From contig NDWX01000009.1 in the NCBI GenBank assembly GCA_002855745.1, positions 1 through 64,000 on the forward strand: 64,000 nucleotides of DNA. The letters are read 5' to 3'. Below are positions 8,112 to 16,223 of the stretch, piece after piece. The notes beneath the pieces are model-generated. The model made no database searches. It was given only the letters and a program-made list of their open reading frames with translations, and had not been told where the DNA came from. Origin of the DNA: Thermofilum sp. NZ13. GTDB taxonomy: Archaea > Thermoproteota > Thermoprotei > Thermofilales > Thermofilaceae. The position numbers and the translations under genes are program-made. Each line of letters starts with the position of its first letter. Within the stretch, counting starts at the first letter, position 1.

Positions 8112-8555
8112 GCGATTTATTTACGTACGCGCTTCTATAGATGCCCTCCCGTACATCGAATAATCAGGCAGATAGCTTAGTGTTGAGGTAGATGTGCCTC
8201 ATGTTGCTCGCCACTGTTCTCTCCGATCAGCTAAGCGTAGCCTCAACAGCGTCCACCATAGGTACTGTTGACCGTAGGGGTTGCCTGAACCTCAAGGCAC
8301 CTCTGTTGAACAGCCACTTTGGATAACCCTGAGATATCTCCCAAGGTTTTCCCAGCTTCAGCTTTTAGGGTAGCTCATGGGTGCGGGGTACGAGCATATT
8401 AAGCTTGCCATAGCTGTTACGTGTCCAGGTGCTCTATATTAGCCTCTTTAACAACCTTCAGTACCTATCTGATCAGCGGGATTTGGACGATTGTGAGTTG
8501 AACGCTGGGAGGAAGCAGGTGAAAGGATAAAAAGTGCTGTTGCTACTCAAGCTTA
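8112..8555. other. gene-poor stretch of 444 bases
   Basis: There is no supported ORF on either strand, and no tRNA, repeat or GC-rich RNA-like element stands out. Short frames on the minus strand (for example around 8230-8400) read through 30-45 codons with protein-like composition before meeting stops, so part of the stretch may be a decayed gene. A TATA-like ggataaaaag at about 8526-8535 lies some 25 nt before the next gene and probably serves as its promoter. Confidence 0.5.
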
Positions 8556-9593
8556 ATGCTGAGGCTCCCGAGAACTATTGAGTGGAGAGACGGCGTCGTT
8601 CGCCTTATCAACCAGAAAGAGTTACCCGATAAGCTTGTCTACATCGAGACCCATGATTGGAGGCGACTAGCTAAAGCGATAAAGGACATGGAAATACGCG
8701 GTGCCCCAGCTATAGGGGTGGCTGCCGCCTTTTCATTGGCTCTCTTTGCCTGGCATTACACCGGAGATTCGCTGGAAGGGTTCTTAAGCGGGTTGGAACG
8801 CGTTGCCGATGAGGTGAAGCAGACCCGTCCAACTGCAGTGAATCTTTTCTGGGCTGTTGAGCGGGTCGTCTCACGGGCCAGGATTGCCACAAGCCTGGAA
8901 GAAGCCAGGAAAGGCGTGGTAGAGGAGGCTTTGAGGATTCAGAGGGAAGACGAGGAGGCAAACCGAAAGATCGGCGAAAAAGGAGCTGATCTGATAGATG
9001 ATGGTGACACAATAATAACGGTATGTAATGCAGGCTCCTTAGCAACGAGCTACTGGGGGACCGCGACAGCCCCGATGTACGTTGCGAAAGAGAGGGGGAA
9101 AGACTTCAGGGTCATTGCTCTTGAGACGAGGCCTTATCTCCAGGGTGCAAGGTTGACCGCCTGGGAGCTCATGCAAGCGGGAATAGACGTTACAATCGCT
9201 ACCGATAACAGTGTTGGGATCCTAGCCATGAAGGAGAGAATAGATCTAGCGATAGTAGGTGCTGACAGAGTCACGAGGAAGGGGTGGGTTGCGAACAAGC
9301 TGGGAACATACCCTCTGGCCCTCGTTTCCAGAGTACACAATATACCTTTTTACGTAGCGGCGCCTAGTAGCTCGTTTGACTTGAAAGCTGAAGGCCCGGG
9401 GGATTTCGAGATCGAGAAAAGGGATCCAAATGAGGTGCTAATCATTAAGGGTATCAGGATAGCTCCCGAGGGAGCTAAAGCGATATACTATGCGTTCGAC
9501 CTAACACCCCCGCAGCTAATTACAGGGTTTATAACCGAGAAGGGAGTACTTTACCCTCCATTCGGAAAGACCATACCGCGGGCACTGCTATAA
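8556..9593 (+). CDS. mtnA: MtnA-type sugar-1-phosphate isomerase (methylthioribose-1-phosphate isomerase or ribose-1,5-bisphosphate isomerase family)
   Basis: A 345-residue enzyme of the eIF2B-like aldose-ketose isomerase family. It has the family signatures IRGAPAIGVAAAF (47-59), TRPTAVNLFWA (90-100), TVCNAGSLAT with catalytic C157, ETRPYLQGARLTAWEL (190-205) and GADRV with catalytic D237. This matches MtnA, which converts 5-methylthioribose-1-phosphate to the ribulose form in methionine salvage. Archaeal paralogues isomerise ribose-1,5-bisphosphate in AMP degradation; the length and N-terminus favour MtnA. A TATA-like box at about 8528 fits a leaderless ATG. Confidence 0.87.
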   Translation: MLRLPRTIEWRDGVVRLINQKELPDKLVYIETHDWRRLAKAIKDMEIRGAPAIGVAAAFSLALFAWHYTGDSLEGFLSGLERVADEVKQTRPTAVNLFWAVERVVSRARIATSLEEARKGVVEEALRIQREDEEANRKIGEKGADLIDDGDTIITVCNAGSLATSYWGTATAPMYVAKERGKDFRVIALETRPYLQGARLTAWELMQAGIDVTIATDNSVGILAMKERIDLAIVGADRVTRKGWVANKLGTYPLALVSRVHNIPFYVAAPSSSFDLKAEGPGDFEIEKRDPNEVLIIKGIRIAPEGAKAIYYAFDLTPPQLITGFITEKGVLYPPFGKTIPRALL

Positions 9594-9668
9594 ATGCTTG
9601 ATCATTTCTATTTTCGTGAAAACCGTGGATCATTTTAACCTATAAACTTATGATTCTAATGGTGCTCG

Positions 9669-10067
9669 ATGACAGCTAAGCTCATCCGGTTGAAGCGTCT
9701 AGTCGATCTAGTGCATGTTCTGAACGTAAGCCAGCTACCGCTGATACATCACTACCAATTAAATGGCTCACACATCTACTTTGTTCCAGTTACGCTTGGA
9801 GGCGAGCCCAGCGTAATATATTACTACGAAGCCCCCCAACCCCTTCAGGGAGTGTACATTCTATTCAATAATTTTACAGGCGAGATTCTGATCTCCAATA
9901 CTTGGGCTTCGGATAGCAAGTTCTCTATAATACCGATAATCGAGGTTGAAAATCAGAGCTTCTTCTCTGAGAAGGAGCTAATCAGCGAGATCGCTAAGCG
10001 CAAGCATACAGGAAGAAAAGACAAGAGCGACCAAGTCGTAGCGAGGGAAGCAGTAATCAACGTTTAA
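9669..10067 (+). CDS. unknown 132-aa protein
   Basis: I do not recognise this gene. It is a soluble protein with a beta-rich core (residues 28-95: HYQLNGSHIYFVPVTLGG, VIYYYEAP, GVYILFNNF, EILISNTW, SIIPIIEV) and a charged Lys/Arg-rich tail (105-132). The TATA-like cctataaact at about 9640-9649 lies some 20-28 nt before the ATG, which supports this start and a leaderless transcript. It stands alone between the isomerase gene and the non-coding stretch upstream of the ribosomal operon. Confidence 0.65.
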   Translation: MTAKLIRLKRLVDLVHVLNVSQLPLIHHYQLNGSHIYFVPVTLGGEPSVIYYYEAPQPLQGVYILFNNFTGEILISNTWASDSKFSIIPIIEVENQSFFSEKELISEIAKRKHTGRKDKSDQVVAREAVINV

Positions 10068-10430
10068 ACCTTTCACCTTGTGCATACCCATCCTGATACG
10101 CAAAAACTGAGTCTACCTAACGTGCTTTTAAATCGCTTAGGTTAGCTGGGGTCTACGCTGTTTACGGCTCTTAACACCGAGACCTCGAAGATTCTGAAGC
10201 ATCCGCAAGCCGTTGCCAAAGATCGAAAGCGGCTTCGCAACTTATTCCCATCTTGCCCAGCCATAAAAGTAGTACTGGTACTTTTTAGTTTTTTCCCTGG
10301 TTTCCTCCGTGTTCGACACGCGCTTTACCCTGCCTGATGGGCTTGGAGAGGGGGGAGGGTGTTCGAGTTGCTAACTTTCAGCGTTCACAGCGAAAGGGAG
10401 ATAAACCCCTGAAGCACCGCCTGTAACGGG
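10068..10430. other. intergenic stretch with promoter-like elements
   Basis: No ORF is supported here. A TATA-like gcttttaaatcg occurs at about 10125-10136. T-rich tracts (actttttagttttttccc) lie near 10285-10300, so a short transcript between them is possible but unproven. Past 10340 the sequence turns GC-rich and merges into the RNA-like element that follows. Confidence 0.35.
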
Positions 10431-10620
10431 TAGGGCAGTTGGCCGCCGCTGCCGCTGAGGCGTGGCGGCCGCCGGCTGCTCCTCCCCGGAGGCCCCGAGA
10501 GGGGCAGGCCCACTGGGCGATGCCTCGCCCCCGTGGGGCGACCCCGAGGCCGAAGAGGGATGACGACAAATTTAGGGGGCCAGTGGGGGCAGAAAAGGAG
10601 GAGCGCACTGCTCGGAGTAG
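10431..10620. ncRNA. GC-rich self-complementary element, candidate structured RNA
   Basis: This stretch is far more GC-rich than the window average and is full of nested complementary arms. 10441-10447 pairs with 10464-10470 (ggccgcc/ggcggcc). 10478-10485 pairs with 10597-10604 (gctcctcc/ggaggagc). Inside that, 10492-10496 pairs with 10501-10505 around a gaga tetraloop, 10509-10516 pairs with 10580-10587 (cccactgg/ccagtggg), and 10526-10531 pairs with 10535-10540. Local GC enrichment in a hyperthermophile is a known hallmark of stable RNA. I could not find the conserved SRP helix 8 or RNase P core motifs on either strand, so identity and strand are unassigned. It may extend upstream to about 10340. 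Confidence 0.45.
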
Positions 10621-10628
10621 CTGAGAAA

Positions 10629-10638
10629 GTTTATAAAC
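10629..10638 (+). promoter_or_regulatory. TATA box of the L24 ribosomal operon
   Basis: The palindromic gtttataaac lies 28-37 nt upstream of the L24 ATG. Being symmetric, it could also support a minus-strand transcript through the GC-rich element. Confidence 0.6.
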
Positions 10639-10665
10639 ACAGTCTGTTAAGGCTAGAGGGGTAAT

Positions 10666-11049
10666 ATGCAACGCGTCGTCTCGTCAAAACCAACGAAAGT
10701 TAGAAAGAGGGAGGTCTACAACGCTCCACTGCACGTTAGGTCTAAGAGAATAGTTGCTCCTCTATCCAAGGACCTCAGGGAAAAGCTCGGCATCAAGAGA
10801 ATACGCGTGAGAAGAGGGGATCGTGTCCTGATAGTCCGCGGCTCCTTCAAGGGTCACGAGGGGGGAGTCACGGGGGTTGATGTTAAAAGGGAGCGTATAT
10901 TTGTTGAAGGCGCTGTTCTGCGTAAAGCTGACGGTACAGAGGTTCCCTATCCTATTCACCCGTCCAAGGTTCTCGTGGTAGAGCTAGACCTAAGCGACAA
11001 GCGCAGGAAGGAGCTTGTAGAGAGAGCTAAAGTAGGTGGTCAAGGATGA
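10666..11049 (+). CDS. rpl24: ribosomal protein L24 (uL24)
   Basis: A 127-residue archaeal/eukaryal-type L24 (L26e-like) of the large subunit. The KOW motif region is at residues 46-80 ([20 protein letters not shown]). The basic N-terminus carries the family's RKREVYNAP and the RVVSSKPTK start. It is the first gene of this operon here. The upstream partners usual in archaea (S17, L14) are absent and the GC-rich element takes their place. The stop overlaps the S4e start by 4 nt. Confidence 0.95.
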   Translation: MQRVVSSKPTKVRKREVYNAPLHVRSKRIVAPLSKDLREKLGIKRIRVRRGDRVLIVRGSFKGHEGGVTGVDVKRERIFVEGAVLRKADGTEVPYPIHPSKVLVVELDLSDKRRKELVERAKVGGQG

Positions 11050-11789
11050 CGCGAAAAATAAGGAGCTCGCTTAGGCATCTCCGAAGATCCATAGCGCCAC
11101 CGTTTTGGCCAATCAGTAGGAAGGAATATGTTTGGACCGTTAAACCCAGGCCAGGCCCACATCCATTGTTCAAAAGCATACCTCTAGGAATTGTGATACG
11201 AGACATTCTAGGCTACACTACCACGATGCGGGAAACGCGGAGGATACTCGGCGAGAGGAAGGTCGCCGTGGATGGGCGTGTGGTAACTGATTACAAGTTT
11301 CCGGTAGGTTTAATGGACATTGTACATATCATTCCAGAGGGAAAGTTCTACCGCATCGTGCCCGATAGCGTAAAAAGACTAAAGCTAATAGAAATACCGC
11401 CGGAGGAGGCAGGGTACAAGCTATTGAGAGTTATCAGAAAGCAGACAGTTAAGGGAGGCGCTATTCAAGTCACTCTTCACGATGGCAGGAATATTCTCCT
11501 GCCTCAATCCGGAGGAGAGAAAACAAATGTTAAAACCTTCGACTCGGTCCTTATAACAGTTCCTAAGCAGGCCATAGCTCAGATAATTCCTTTCAAGGAG
11601 GGAGTTCTAGCTGTTGTGACCGACGGCCGTCACGCTGGCTTCGTCGGAAGGGTGATATCGATTCAACAGGTGTTTAAGCGCCGGGACGCGCTGGTGGTAT
11701 TGCAGAACGACCAAGGAGAAACTGTGAGGACCAAACTGGAGTACGTACTTCCAGTTGGAGAGGAGAAACCCGCGATCACGATTAGGTGA
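11046..11789 (+). CDS. rps4e: ribosomal protein S4e (eS4)
   Basis: A 247-residue archaeal S4e of the small subunit. It has an N-terminal basic segment ([20 protein letters not shown]), an S4-type RNA-binding domain at about 43-105 ([18 protein letters not shown]), the central S4e domain, and a C-terminal KOW region near 175-215 ([14 protein letters not shown]). The length is normal for the family. The ATG overlaps the L24 stop, and L5 begins immediately downstream. Confidence 0.96.
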   Translation: MTRKIRSSLRHLRRSIAPPFWPISRKEYVWTVKPRPGPHPLFKSIPLGIVIRDILGYTTTMRETRRILGERKVAVDGRVVTDYKFPVGLMDIVHIIPEGKFYRIVPDSVKRLKLIEIPPEEAGYKLLRVIRKQTVKGGAIQVTLHDGRNILLPQSGGEKTNVKTFDSVLITVPKQAIAQIIPFKEGVLAVVTDGRHAGFVGRVISIQQVFKRRDALVVLQNDQGETVRTKLEYVLPVGEEKPAITIR

Positions 11790-11794
11790 TGCAA

Positions 11795-12340
11795 ATGAAG
11801 GGTACTTTACTCATGGAAACCGATCATCCGATGCGTAGGATCTTCATAAGTAAAGTTGTAGTCAACATAGGTGTCGGCGAAAGCGGTGAAAGGTTAGCAA
11901 AGGCTGCTAAACTCCTAGAGGAGCTTACCGGGCAAAAGCCCTCTCTTCGTCGAGCGAAGAAAAGCATAAAAGAATTCGGCGTGAAGAGGGGTGAAAACAT
12001 TGCAGCCATGGTAACGCTCCGCGGCGAGAAAGCTGTCAGCTTTCTTAAGCGCGCCTTAGCTGCAGTCGACAACAAAATACCTGAAAAGAGCATCGATAAG
12101 CACGGCAACTTCGCCTTCGGCGTTAAGGAGCACATACTTCTTCCCGGTGTGAAGTATGACCCAGAGGTGGGAATATTTGGCTTCGATGTGGTAGTGGCCC
12201 TTGAAAGACCAGGCTTTCGCGTTGCCAGAAGGAGGAGAAAGCGGTCGAAGGTTGGGTCGAGACACCGTGTTACAAAGGAAGAGACAATAGCATTTCTGGA
12301 AAAGATTTTAGGTGTGCAGGTTGTAAGAGCAAAGAGGTGA
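11795..12340 (+). CDS. rpl5: ribosomal protein L5 (uL5)
   Basis: A 181-residue L5, which binds 5S rRNA in the central protuberance. Family features are the N-terminal [33 protein letters not shown] near residue 45-60 and [16 protein letters not shown] near 105-120. The reading frame is open from a GTG at 11786. The ATG at 11795 is preferred because aggtga sits 5 nt upstream as a ribosome binding site overlapping the S4e stop codon. Confidence 0.95.
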   Translation: MKGTLLMETDHPMRRIFISKVVVNIGVGESGERLAKAAKLLEELTGQKPSLRRAKKSIKEFGVKRGENIAAMVTLRGEKAVSFLKRALAAVDNKIPEKSIDKHGNFAFGVKEHILLPGVKYDPEVGIFGFDVVVALERPGFRVARRRRKRSKVGSRHRVTKEETIAFLEKILGVQVVRAKR

Positions 12341-12345
12341 TCGGT

Positions 12346-12510
12346 ATGGCTAAGCTTCATCCCCCGAAAAAGCGTAAGTACGGGAAGGGTAGCAGGATGT
12401 GCGTCAGGTGTGGCACTCACGAGGCCGTCATACGAATGTACGGACTAAACCTCTGTAGGAGATGTTTCAGGGAAGTTGCCGAGGATATAGGCTTCAAGAA
12501 GTATTCCTAG
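12346..12510 (+). CDS. rps14: ribosomal protein S14 (uS14), zinc type
   Basis: A 54-residue small-subunit protein in the canonical place between L5 and S8. It reads [17 protein letters not shown] and then a four-cysteine zinc site: CVRC followed by CRRC (Cys 19, 22, 37, 40), ending in the typical GFKKYS. The aggtga at the L5 stop, 5 nt upstream, is the ribosome binding site. The length matches archaeal zinc-type S14. Confidence 0.95.
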   Translation: MAKLHPPKKRKYGKGSRMCVRCGTHEAVIRMYGLNLCRRCFREVAEDIGFKKYS

Positions 12511-12522
12511 AGGGCGGTACGG

Positions 12523-12912
12523 ATGATGCTAGATACACTTGCTAATGCTATGGCAACGATCTGGAACAACGAGGTCAGAGGTCATCGCGAGTGCATCATT
12601 TACCCATCTTCGAAGTTAATAGCTCGCGTACTAAATGTCATGAAGCAGCAGGGTTACATCGAGGACTTTGAGTACATCAATGATGGCAGAGGAGGAAAAA
12701 TCATCGTTAAGCTAGCAGGTAAGATTAACAAGTGCGGTGCAATTAAACCAAGGTACTCTGTTAAAAAAGACGAGTACGCGAGATGGGAGCAGCAGTTCCT
12801 CCCCTCAAGGGATATAGGCATTCTAATTGTGTCCACACCGCAGGGTGTAATGAGTCATCGTGAGGCCCAGAGCAGAGGCCTGGGCGGTGTATTGATCGCT
12901 TACGTTTATTAG
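12523..12912 (+). CDS. rps8: ribosomal protein S8 (uS8)
   Basis: A 129-residue S8 that binds the central domain of 16S rRNA. It starts with the family signature [15 protein letters not shown] and ends with the conserved [25 protein letters not shown] block. Two tandem ATG codons (12523 and 12526) are possible starts, preceded by gagggcgg. The next gene is L32e after 13 nt, where archaea normally place L6. Confidence 0.95.
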   Translation: MMLDTLANAMATIWNNEVRGHRECIIYPSSKLIARVLNVMKQQGYIEDFEYINDGRGGKIIVKLAGKINKCGAIKPRYSVKKDEYARWEQQFLPSRDIGILIVSTPQGVMSHREAQSRGLGGVLIAYVY

Positions 12913-12925
12913 AGGGGGGTGCTAA

Positions 12926-13372
12926 ATGAACGAGGAAAAACAGGTTGAAGGCGCTAAAGAGCCTAAGAAGATAAAGCCCTCCCTCACGCCTGAAAAGGCA
13001 AAGATGCTTAAGCTTCGCGCCGTGCTCAATAGCTCGAGGCCAAGATTCATACGCATGAATTCATGGAAGATCAAGCGGTTAGAGGATAAGTGGCGTAGTC
13101 CTCGGAGAAGCCTTGACAACAAGATAAGGTTGCAGAGGAAGGGGTTCCCGCCTCTTGTCAAGGTCGGCTATAGAGGCCCAGCGGCTGTGCGAGGCTTGCA
13201 TCCTTCAGGCTTTGAGGAGGTTATCGTTCACTCCCCCGAAGAGCTCGAGAAGATAGACCCAACCAAACAAGCAGTGAGGATCGCGTCCACCGTTGGGAGA
13301 CGTAAGCGGATAGAAATCATTAAAAAGGCCGAAGAGAAAGGAATTCGCGTGCTTAACGTAGGGGGTGCTTAA
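12926..13372 (+). CDS. rpl32e: ribosomal protein L32e (eL32)
   Basis: A 148-residue L32e. The N-terminal 30 residues are a charged, probably disordered extension. The core is recognised by FIRMNSWKIKRLEDKWRSPR, GFPPLVKVGYRGPAAVRGLHPSG and ASTVGRRKRIEIIKKAEEKGI. An extended N-terminus is common in Thermoproteota. It lies between S8 and L19e with gaps of 13 and 3 nt. Confidence 0.94.
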   Translation: MNEEKQVEGAKEPKKIKPSLTPEKAKMLKLRAVLNSSRPRFIRMNSWKIKRLEDKWRSPRRSLDNKIRLQRKGFPPLVKVGYRGPAAVRGLHPSGFEEVIVHSPEELEKIDPTKQAVRIASTVGRRKRIEIIKKAEEKGIRVLNVGGA

Positions 13373-13375
13373 CCG

Positions 13376-13819
13376 ATGGACGTGAGTGTTGCTCGCAGAC
13401 TGGCATCAGAGGTGCTCGAAGTTGGGGAGAGCAGAATATGGATAGACCCCACGCGCTTAGAGGAGGTAGCCGCAGCTATAAGTCGCGATGATGTTCGGCG
13501 GCTCATAAAAGACGGTGTGATTAGGGCTCTTCCACCGTCGACGCCATCGCGTGGTCGTCACAGGATCAAGAGAGCTAAGAGAAGGAGTAGAGGCCCCGGT
13601 AGCAAAAAGGGGCCAAGAGTAGACGAAAAGGAGCTATGGATGGCCAGAGTAAGGGCGCAAAGGCGCTTCCTTAAGGCACTGAAAAACAAGGGTTTAATAG
13701 AGAAGAAGGAGTTTTGGAGAGTTTACAAGCTGATTAAAGGAGGCATGTTTAGGAGTGTAGCGCACCTAAGAATGTACTTGCACGAACACGGTATAATTAA
13801 GGTGAGCGGAAGTGGCTAG
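13376..13819 (+). CDS. rpl19e: ribosomal protein L19e (eL19)
   Basis: A 147-residue L19e. Family marks are [20 protein letters not shown] at the N-terminus, the basic [20 protein letters not shown] stretch at about 60-80, and the C-terminal [18 protein letters not shown]. The length is normal. The end overlaps the L18 start by 8 nt. Confidence 0.95.
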   Translation: MDVSVARRLASEVLEVGESRIWIDPTRLEEVAAAISRDDVRRLIKDGVIRALPPSTPSRGRHRIKRAKRRSRGPGSKKGPRVDEKELWMARVRAQRRFLKALKNKGLIEKKEFWRVYKLIKGGMFRSVAHLRMYLHEHGIIKVSGSG

Positions 13820-14402
13820 GGGGTCTACATACAGGGTTGCCTTGAAACGCCGTAGGGAGGGTAAGACGAACTACTACAAGCGAAGAAAGCTGATTATGTC
13901 TAAGAAACCCAGGCTAGTGGTAAGAATACTCTCCAGAACCGCGATTGTCCAGGTCGTGAGAGCTGATCCTAAAGGAGACATCACGCTGGTTTCTGCGCAC
14001 TCAAACGAGCTGAAAAAATTCGGGTGGAAAGGAGGGTTGAAGAACACTCCTGCTGTATACCTCCTTGGTATGCTTGCAGCGCTTAAGGCCAAGAAAAACG
14101 GGGTAGGGGAGGCAGTGCTTGATATAGGATTGCATAGACCCGTAAAAGGAGGCAGGGTCTTTGCGGCGGCTAAGGGTGCCATCGACGCCGGCCTTCATGT
14201 GCCTGCTGGGGAGGGGATATTCCCAGACGAAAGTAGAGTGCGAGGAGAACACATAGCCTCGTACGCCAAACTTCTAAAGGAAAACGACCCTGAGATGTAC
14301 GCTAAGCGTTTCTCGCAGTACCTAGCAAACGGCTTAAACCCTGAAGACCTTCCAGAACATTTTGAGGAAGTAAGGCAGCGTATACTTAAAGCCTTTACAT
14401 AA
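13812..14402 (+). CDS. rpl18: ribosomal protein L18 (uL18)
   Basis: A 196-residue archaeal-type L18 (L5e-like), the 5S rRNA-binding partner of L5. Recognised by [33 protein letters not shown]-like strand [37 protein letters not shown] and the C-terminal [20 protein letters not shown]. It starts with GTG inside the end of L19e. A new TATA-like element (ggtatttaaca) follows before S5. Confidence 0.95.
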   Translation: MARGSTYRVALKRRREGKTNYYKRRKLIMSKKPRLVVRILSRTAIVQVVRADPKGDITLVSAHSNELKKFGWKGGLKNTPAVYLLGMLAALKAKKNGVGEAVLDIGLHRPVKGGRVFAAAKGAIDAGLHVPAGEGIFPDESRVRGEHIASYAKLLKENDPEMYAKRFSQYLANGLNPEDLPEHFEEVRQRILKAFT

Positions 14403-14450
14403 GGTAAGGTATTTAACATGTCGTAGTGTAACGCTTGAAGGTGGGTCTCT

Positions 14451-15062
14451 GTGTCGTTGGGAAGCTGGGTTCCGCGCACGCAGGTCGGAAGGATGGTAGC
14501 AGAAGGTAAGATCAAGTCTATCGATGAGATCTTTGCCAGGAATCTCCCAATAAGGGAAGTAGAGATCATTGATGCGCTTCTTCCCGACCTGAAGTTCGAA
14601 GTCCTTAATGTTAACTTCGTCCAAAGGCAAACAGACTCAGGCGAGGTAAGCCAATACCAAGTAACAGTCGCTGTTGGAAATGAAAACGGCTACGTGGGAG
14701 TAGGTATGGGCAAATCCAAACACATCGGTACAGCTATAGACAAAGCTGTTAGAAGGGCCAAGCTTAGCATCATACCTGTACGGAGAGGCTGCGGGAGCTG
14801 GGAGTGCCTATGCGGAGAGCCGCACAGTGTTCCATTTCAGGTTGAGGGTAAGAGCGGTAGCGTCCGTGTCGTGCTCATTCCGGCACCAAAGGGGGTCGGG
14901 CTTGTTGCCTCAGATGTAGCTAAAACTGTGCTTAGGCTTGCCGGCATCAACGACGTGTGGTCCCGGTCTTTCGGAGAAACGCGCACAACGCATAACATGG
15001 CTAAAGCTGTTTATGAAGCTCTGAAAGAGACCTACAAGTTTTACTCACCTGATAGTTGGTGA
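14451..15062 (+). CDS. rps5: ribosomal protein S5 (uS5)
   Basis: A 203-residue archaeal S5. The double-stranded RNA-binding fold contains [20 protein letters not shown] and the second half contains [19 protein letters not shown] and [12 protein letters not shown], both diagnostic of archaeal S5/eukaryal S2. It starts with GTG at 14451 after ggtggg. The 48-nt gap before it holds a TATA-like ggtatttaac at about 14407-14416, so an internal operon promoter is possible. Confidence 0.95.
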   Translation: MSLGSWVPRTQVGRMVAEGKIKSIDEIFARNLPIREVEIIDALLPDLKFEVLNVNFVQRQTDSGEVSQYQVTVAVGNENGYVGVGMGKSKHIGTAIDKAVRRAKLSIIPVRRGCGSWECLCGEPHSVPFQVEGKSGSVRVVLIPAPKGVGLVASDVAKTVLRLAGINDVWSRSFGETRTTHNMAKAVYEALKETYKFYSPDSW

Positions 15063-15068
15063 TTCACG

Positions 15069-15539
15069 ATGGCGTTGCTCTTCGTTTTACGGTTGCGGGG
15101 AATTCCTGACAGGTCCCCGGATGAGGAGAAGGCTTTAGAGCTTTTAAGGCTTCACAAAACGTTTCATGCTACACTGGTGCAAGACACTCCCTCAATTAGA
15201 GGGATGCTTGATAAAACACTGAGTAGCGTGGTCACGTACGGTGAAATACGTAGGGACGTGCTGGTGGAGTTGCTCAAGAGGAGGGCGAGGATAACTGGCA
15301 ACAAGAAGTTAACGCTTGAGTATCTGCGAAAAATCGGATATGGGAGCTTTGAAGAGCTCGCAGATGCCCTGCTCAAGGGTGAAGTTAAGCTAGAAGATAT
15401 TCCAGGGCTAAAGCCGGTATTTAGGCTCCGCCCCCCTTCTGGCGGCTTCAAGGGGACTATAAAGAAAAATATCAGAGCTGGTGGCGAGACAGGCTATAGA
15501 GGGGAAGCCATAAACGATCTAATACTTAAAATGTTATAG
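15069..15539 (+). CDS. rpl30: ribosomal protein L30 (uL30)
   Basis: A 156-residue archaeal long-form L30. The N-terminal ferredoxin-like half begins LLFVLRLRGIPDRSPDEEKAL, and the C-terminal half holds PGLKPVFRLRPPSGGFKG and the family ending ETGYRGEAINDLILKM. It is about 2.5 times longer than bacterial L30, as usual in archaea. It lies 6 nt after S5 and is followed by a 231-nt gap. Confidence 0.94.
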   Translation: MALLFVLRLRGIPDRSPDEEKALELLRLHKTFHATLVQDTPSIRGMLDKTLSSVVTYGEIRRDVLVELLKRRARITGNKKLTLEYLRKIGYGSFEELADALLKGEVKLEDIPGLKPVFRLRPPSGGFKGTIKKNIRAGGETGYRGEAINDLILKML

Positions 15540-15770
15540 GAATAATTTATACTTCTCAGCTTATCAACGCATTGGATTTTTAAAATCTCATACTGCATCT
15601 ATTGTAAAGTCAAAATTTTGAAATTAAGCCTTGAGTCCTCTCAATCATCTTGTGGAAGAATAGGAAGTGGGGAACATGAGGATGAAAAGCGATCGGTCAC
15701 CTATCTTTCTACTCTCAGTTGCAATAAACTTAAAAAAGACTCCCCTAAGACTCATTGAGGTGGCATCAAC
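15540..15770 (+). promoter_or_regulatory. AT-rich gap with promoter for L15-secY
   Basis: This 231-nt AT-rich gap interrupts the operon between L30 and L15. T-rich tracts near 15540-15600 could end transcription. The TATA-like aataaacttaaaaaag at about 15722-15738 lies some 35-45 nt before the L15 GTG, and a ribosome binding site gaggtgg sits about 7 nt before it. Transcription of L15-secY is therefore probably restarted here. Confidence 0.5.
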
Positions 15771-16223
15771 GTGGTCAGACGCCGTGAAAAGAAAAGCCGG
15801 TACTATCGGGGTAGCCGAACACACGGGTGGGGGAGAGTAGCGCAACACAGGAGAAGCGGCAGGAAGGGCGGCAGGGGACGTGTTGGCTACCACAAGCACA
15901 AGTGGAGCTGGACGGTAAAGTATGCCCCTGACTGGTACGGGGCGCATGGTTTTACAAGGCATCCATCACTCGTAGTGCAGTTCAGGGCGCTCAACGTCGG
16001 TGTGCTCGATGAAAAGATAGAGGAGCTCGTAAACCTTGGGGTCGCAACAAGAAGCGGTGACAGTTACTACGTCGACCTGACGCTGCTAGGTGTGAATAAA
16101 CTGACGGGGAGTGGAAGGGTTTCGAAAAAAATCGTAGTGCGGGTTCATAAGGCTACCGAGCAAGCTATCGCGAAGATTTCGGGGGCCGGAGGGAAGGTCG
16201 TTACACCTGGTGAAACCAATTGA
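15771..16223 (+). CDS. rpl15: ribosomal protein L15 (uL15)
   Basis: A 150-residue archaeal L15 (L27Ae-like). The Gly/Arg-rich N-terminal extension contains RTHGWGRVAQHRRSGRKGG and GRVGYHKHKWSW, followed by the globular domain with HPSLVVQFRALNVGVLDEKI and the C-terminal VVRVHKATEQAIAKISGAGG. It starts with GTG at 15771. The stop overlaps the secY TTG start, indicating tight coupling. Confidence 0.95.
   Translation: MVRRREKKSRYYRGSRTHGWGRVAQHRRSGRKGGRGRVGYHKHKWSWTVKYAPDWYGAHGFTRHPSLVVQFRALNVGVLDEKIEELVNLGVATRSGDSYYVDLTLLGVNKLTGSGRVSKKIVVRVHKATEQAIAKISGAGGKVVTPGETN

Noticed and set aside
10431-10620. SRP RNA or RNase P RNA identity for the GC-rich element
   Set aside because: I could not find the conserved helix 8 (GGAA-loop) core of SRP RNA or the conserved RNase P core motifs on either strand, so only a generic structured-RNA call is made.
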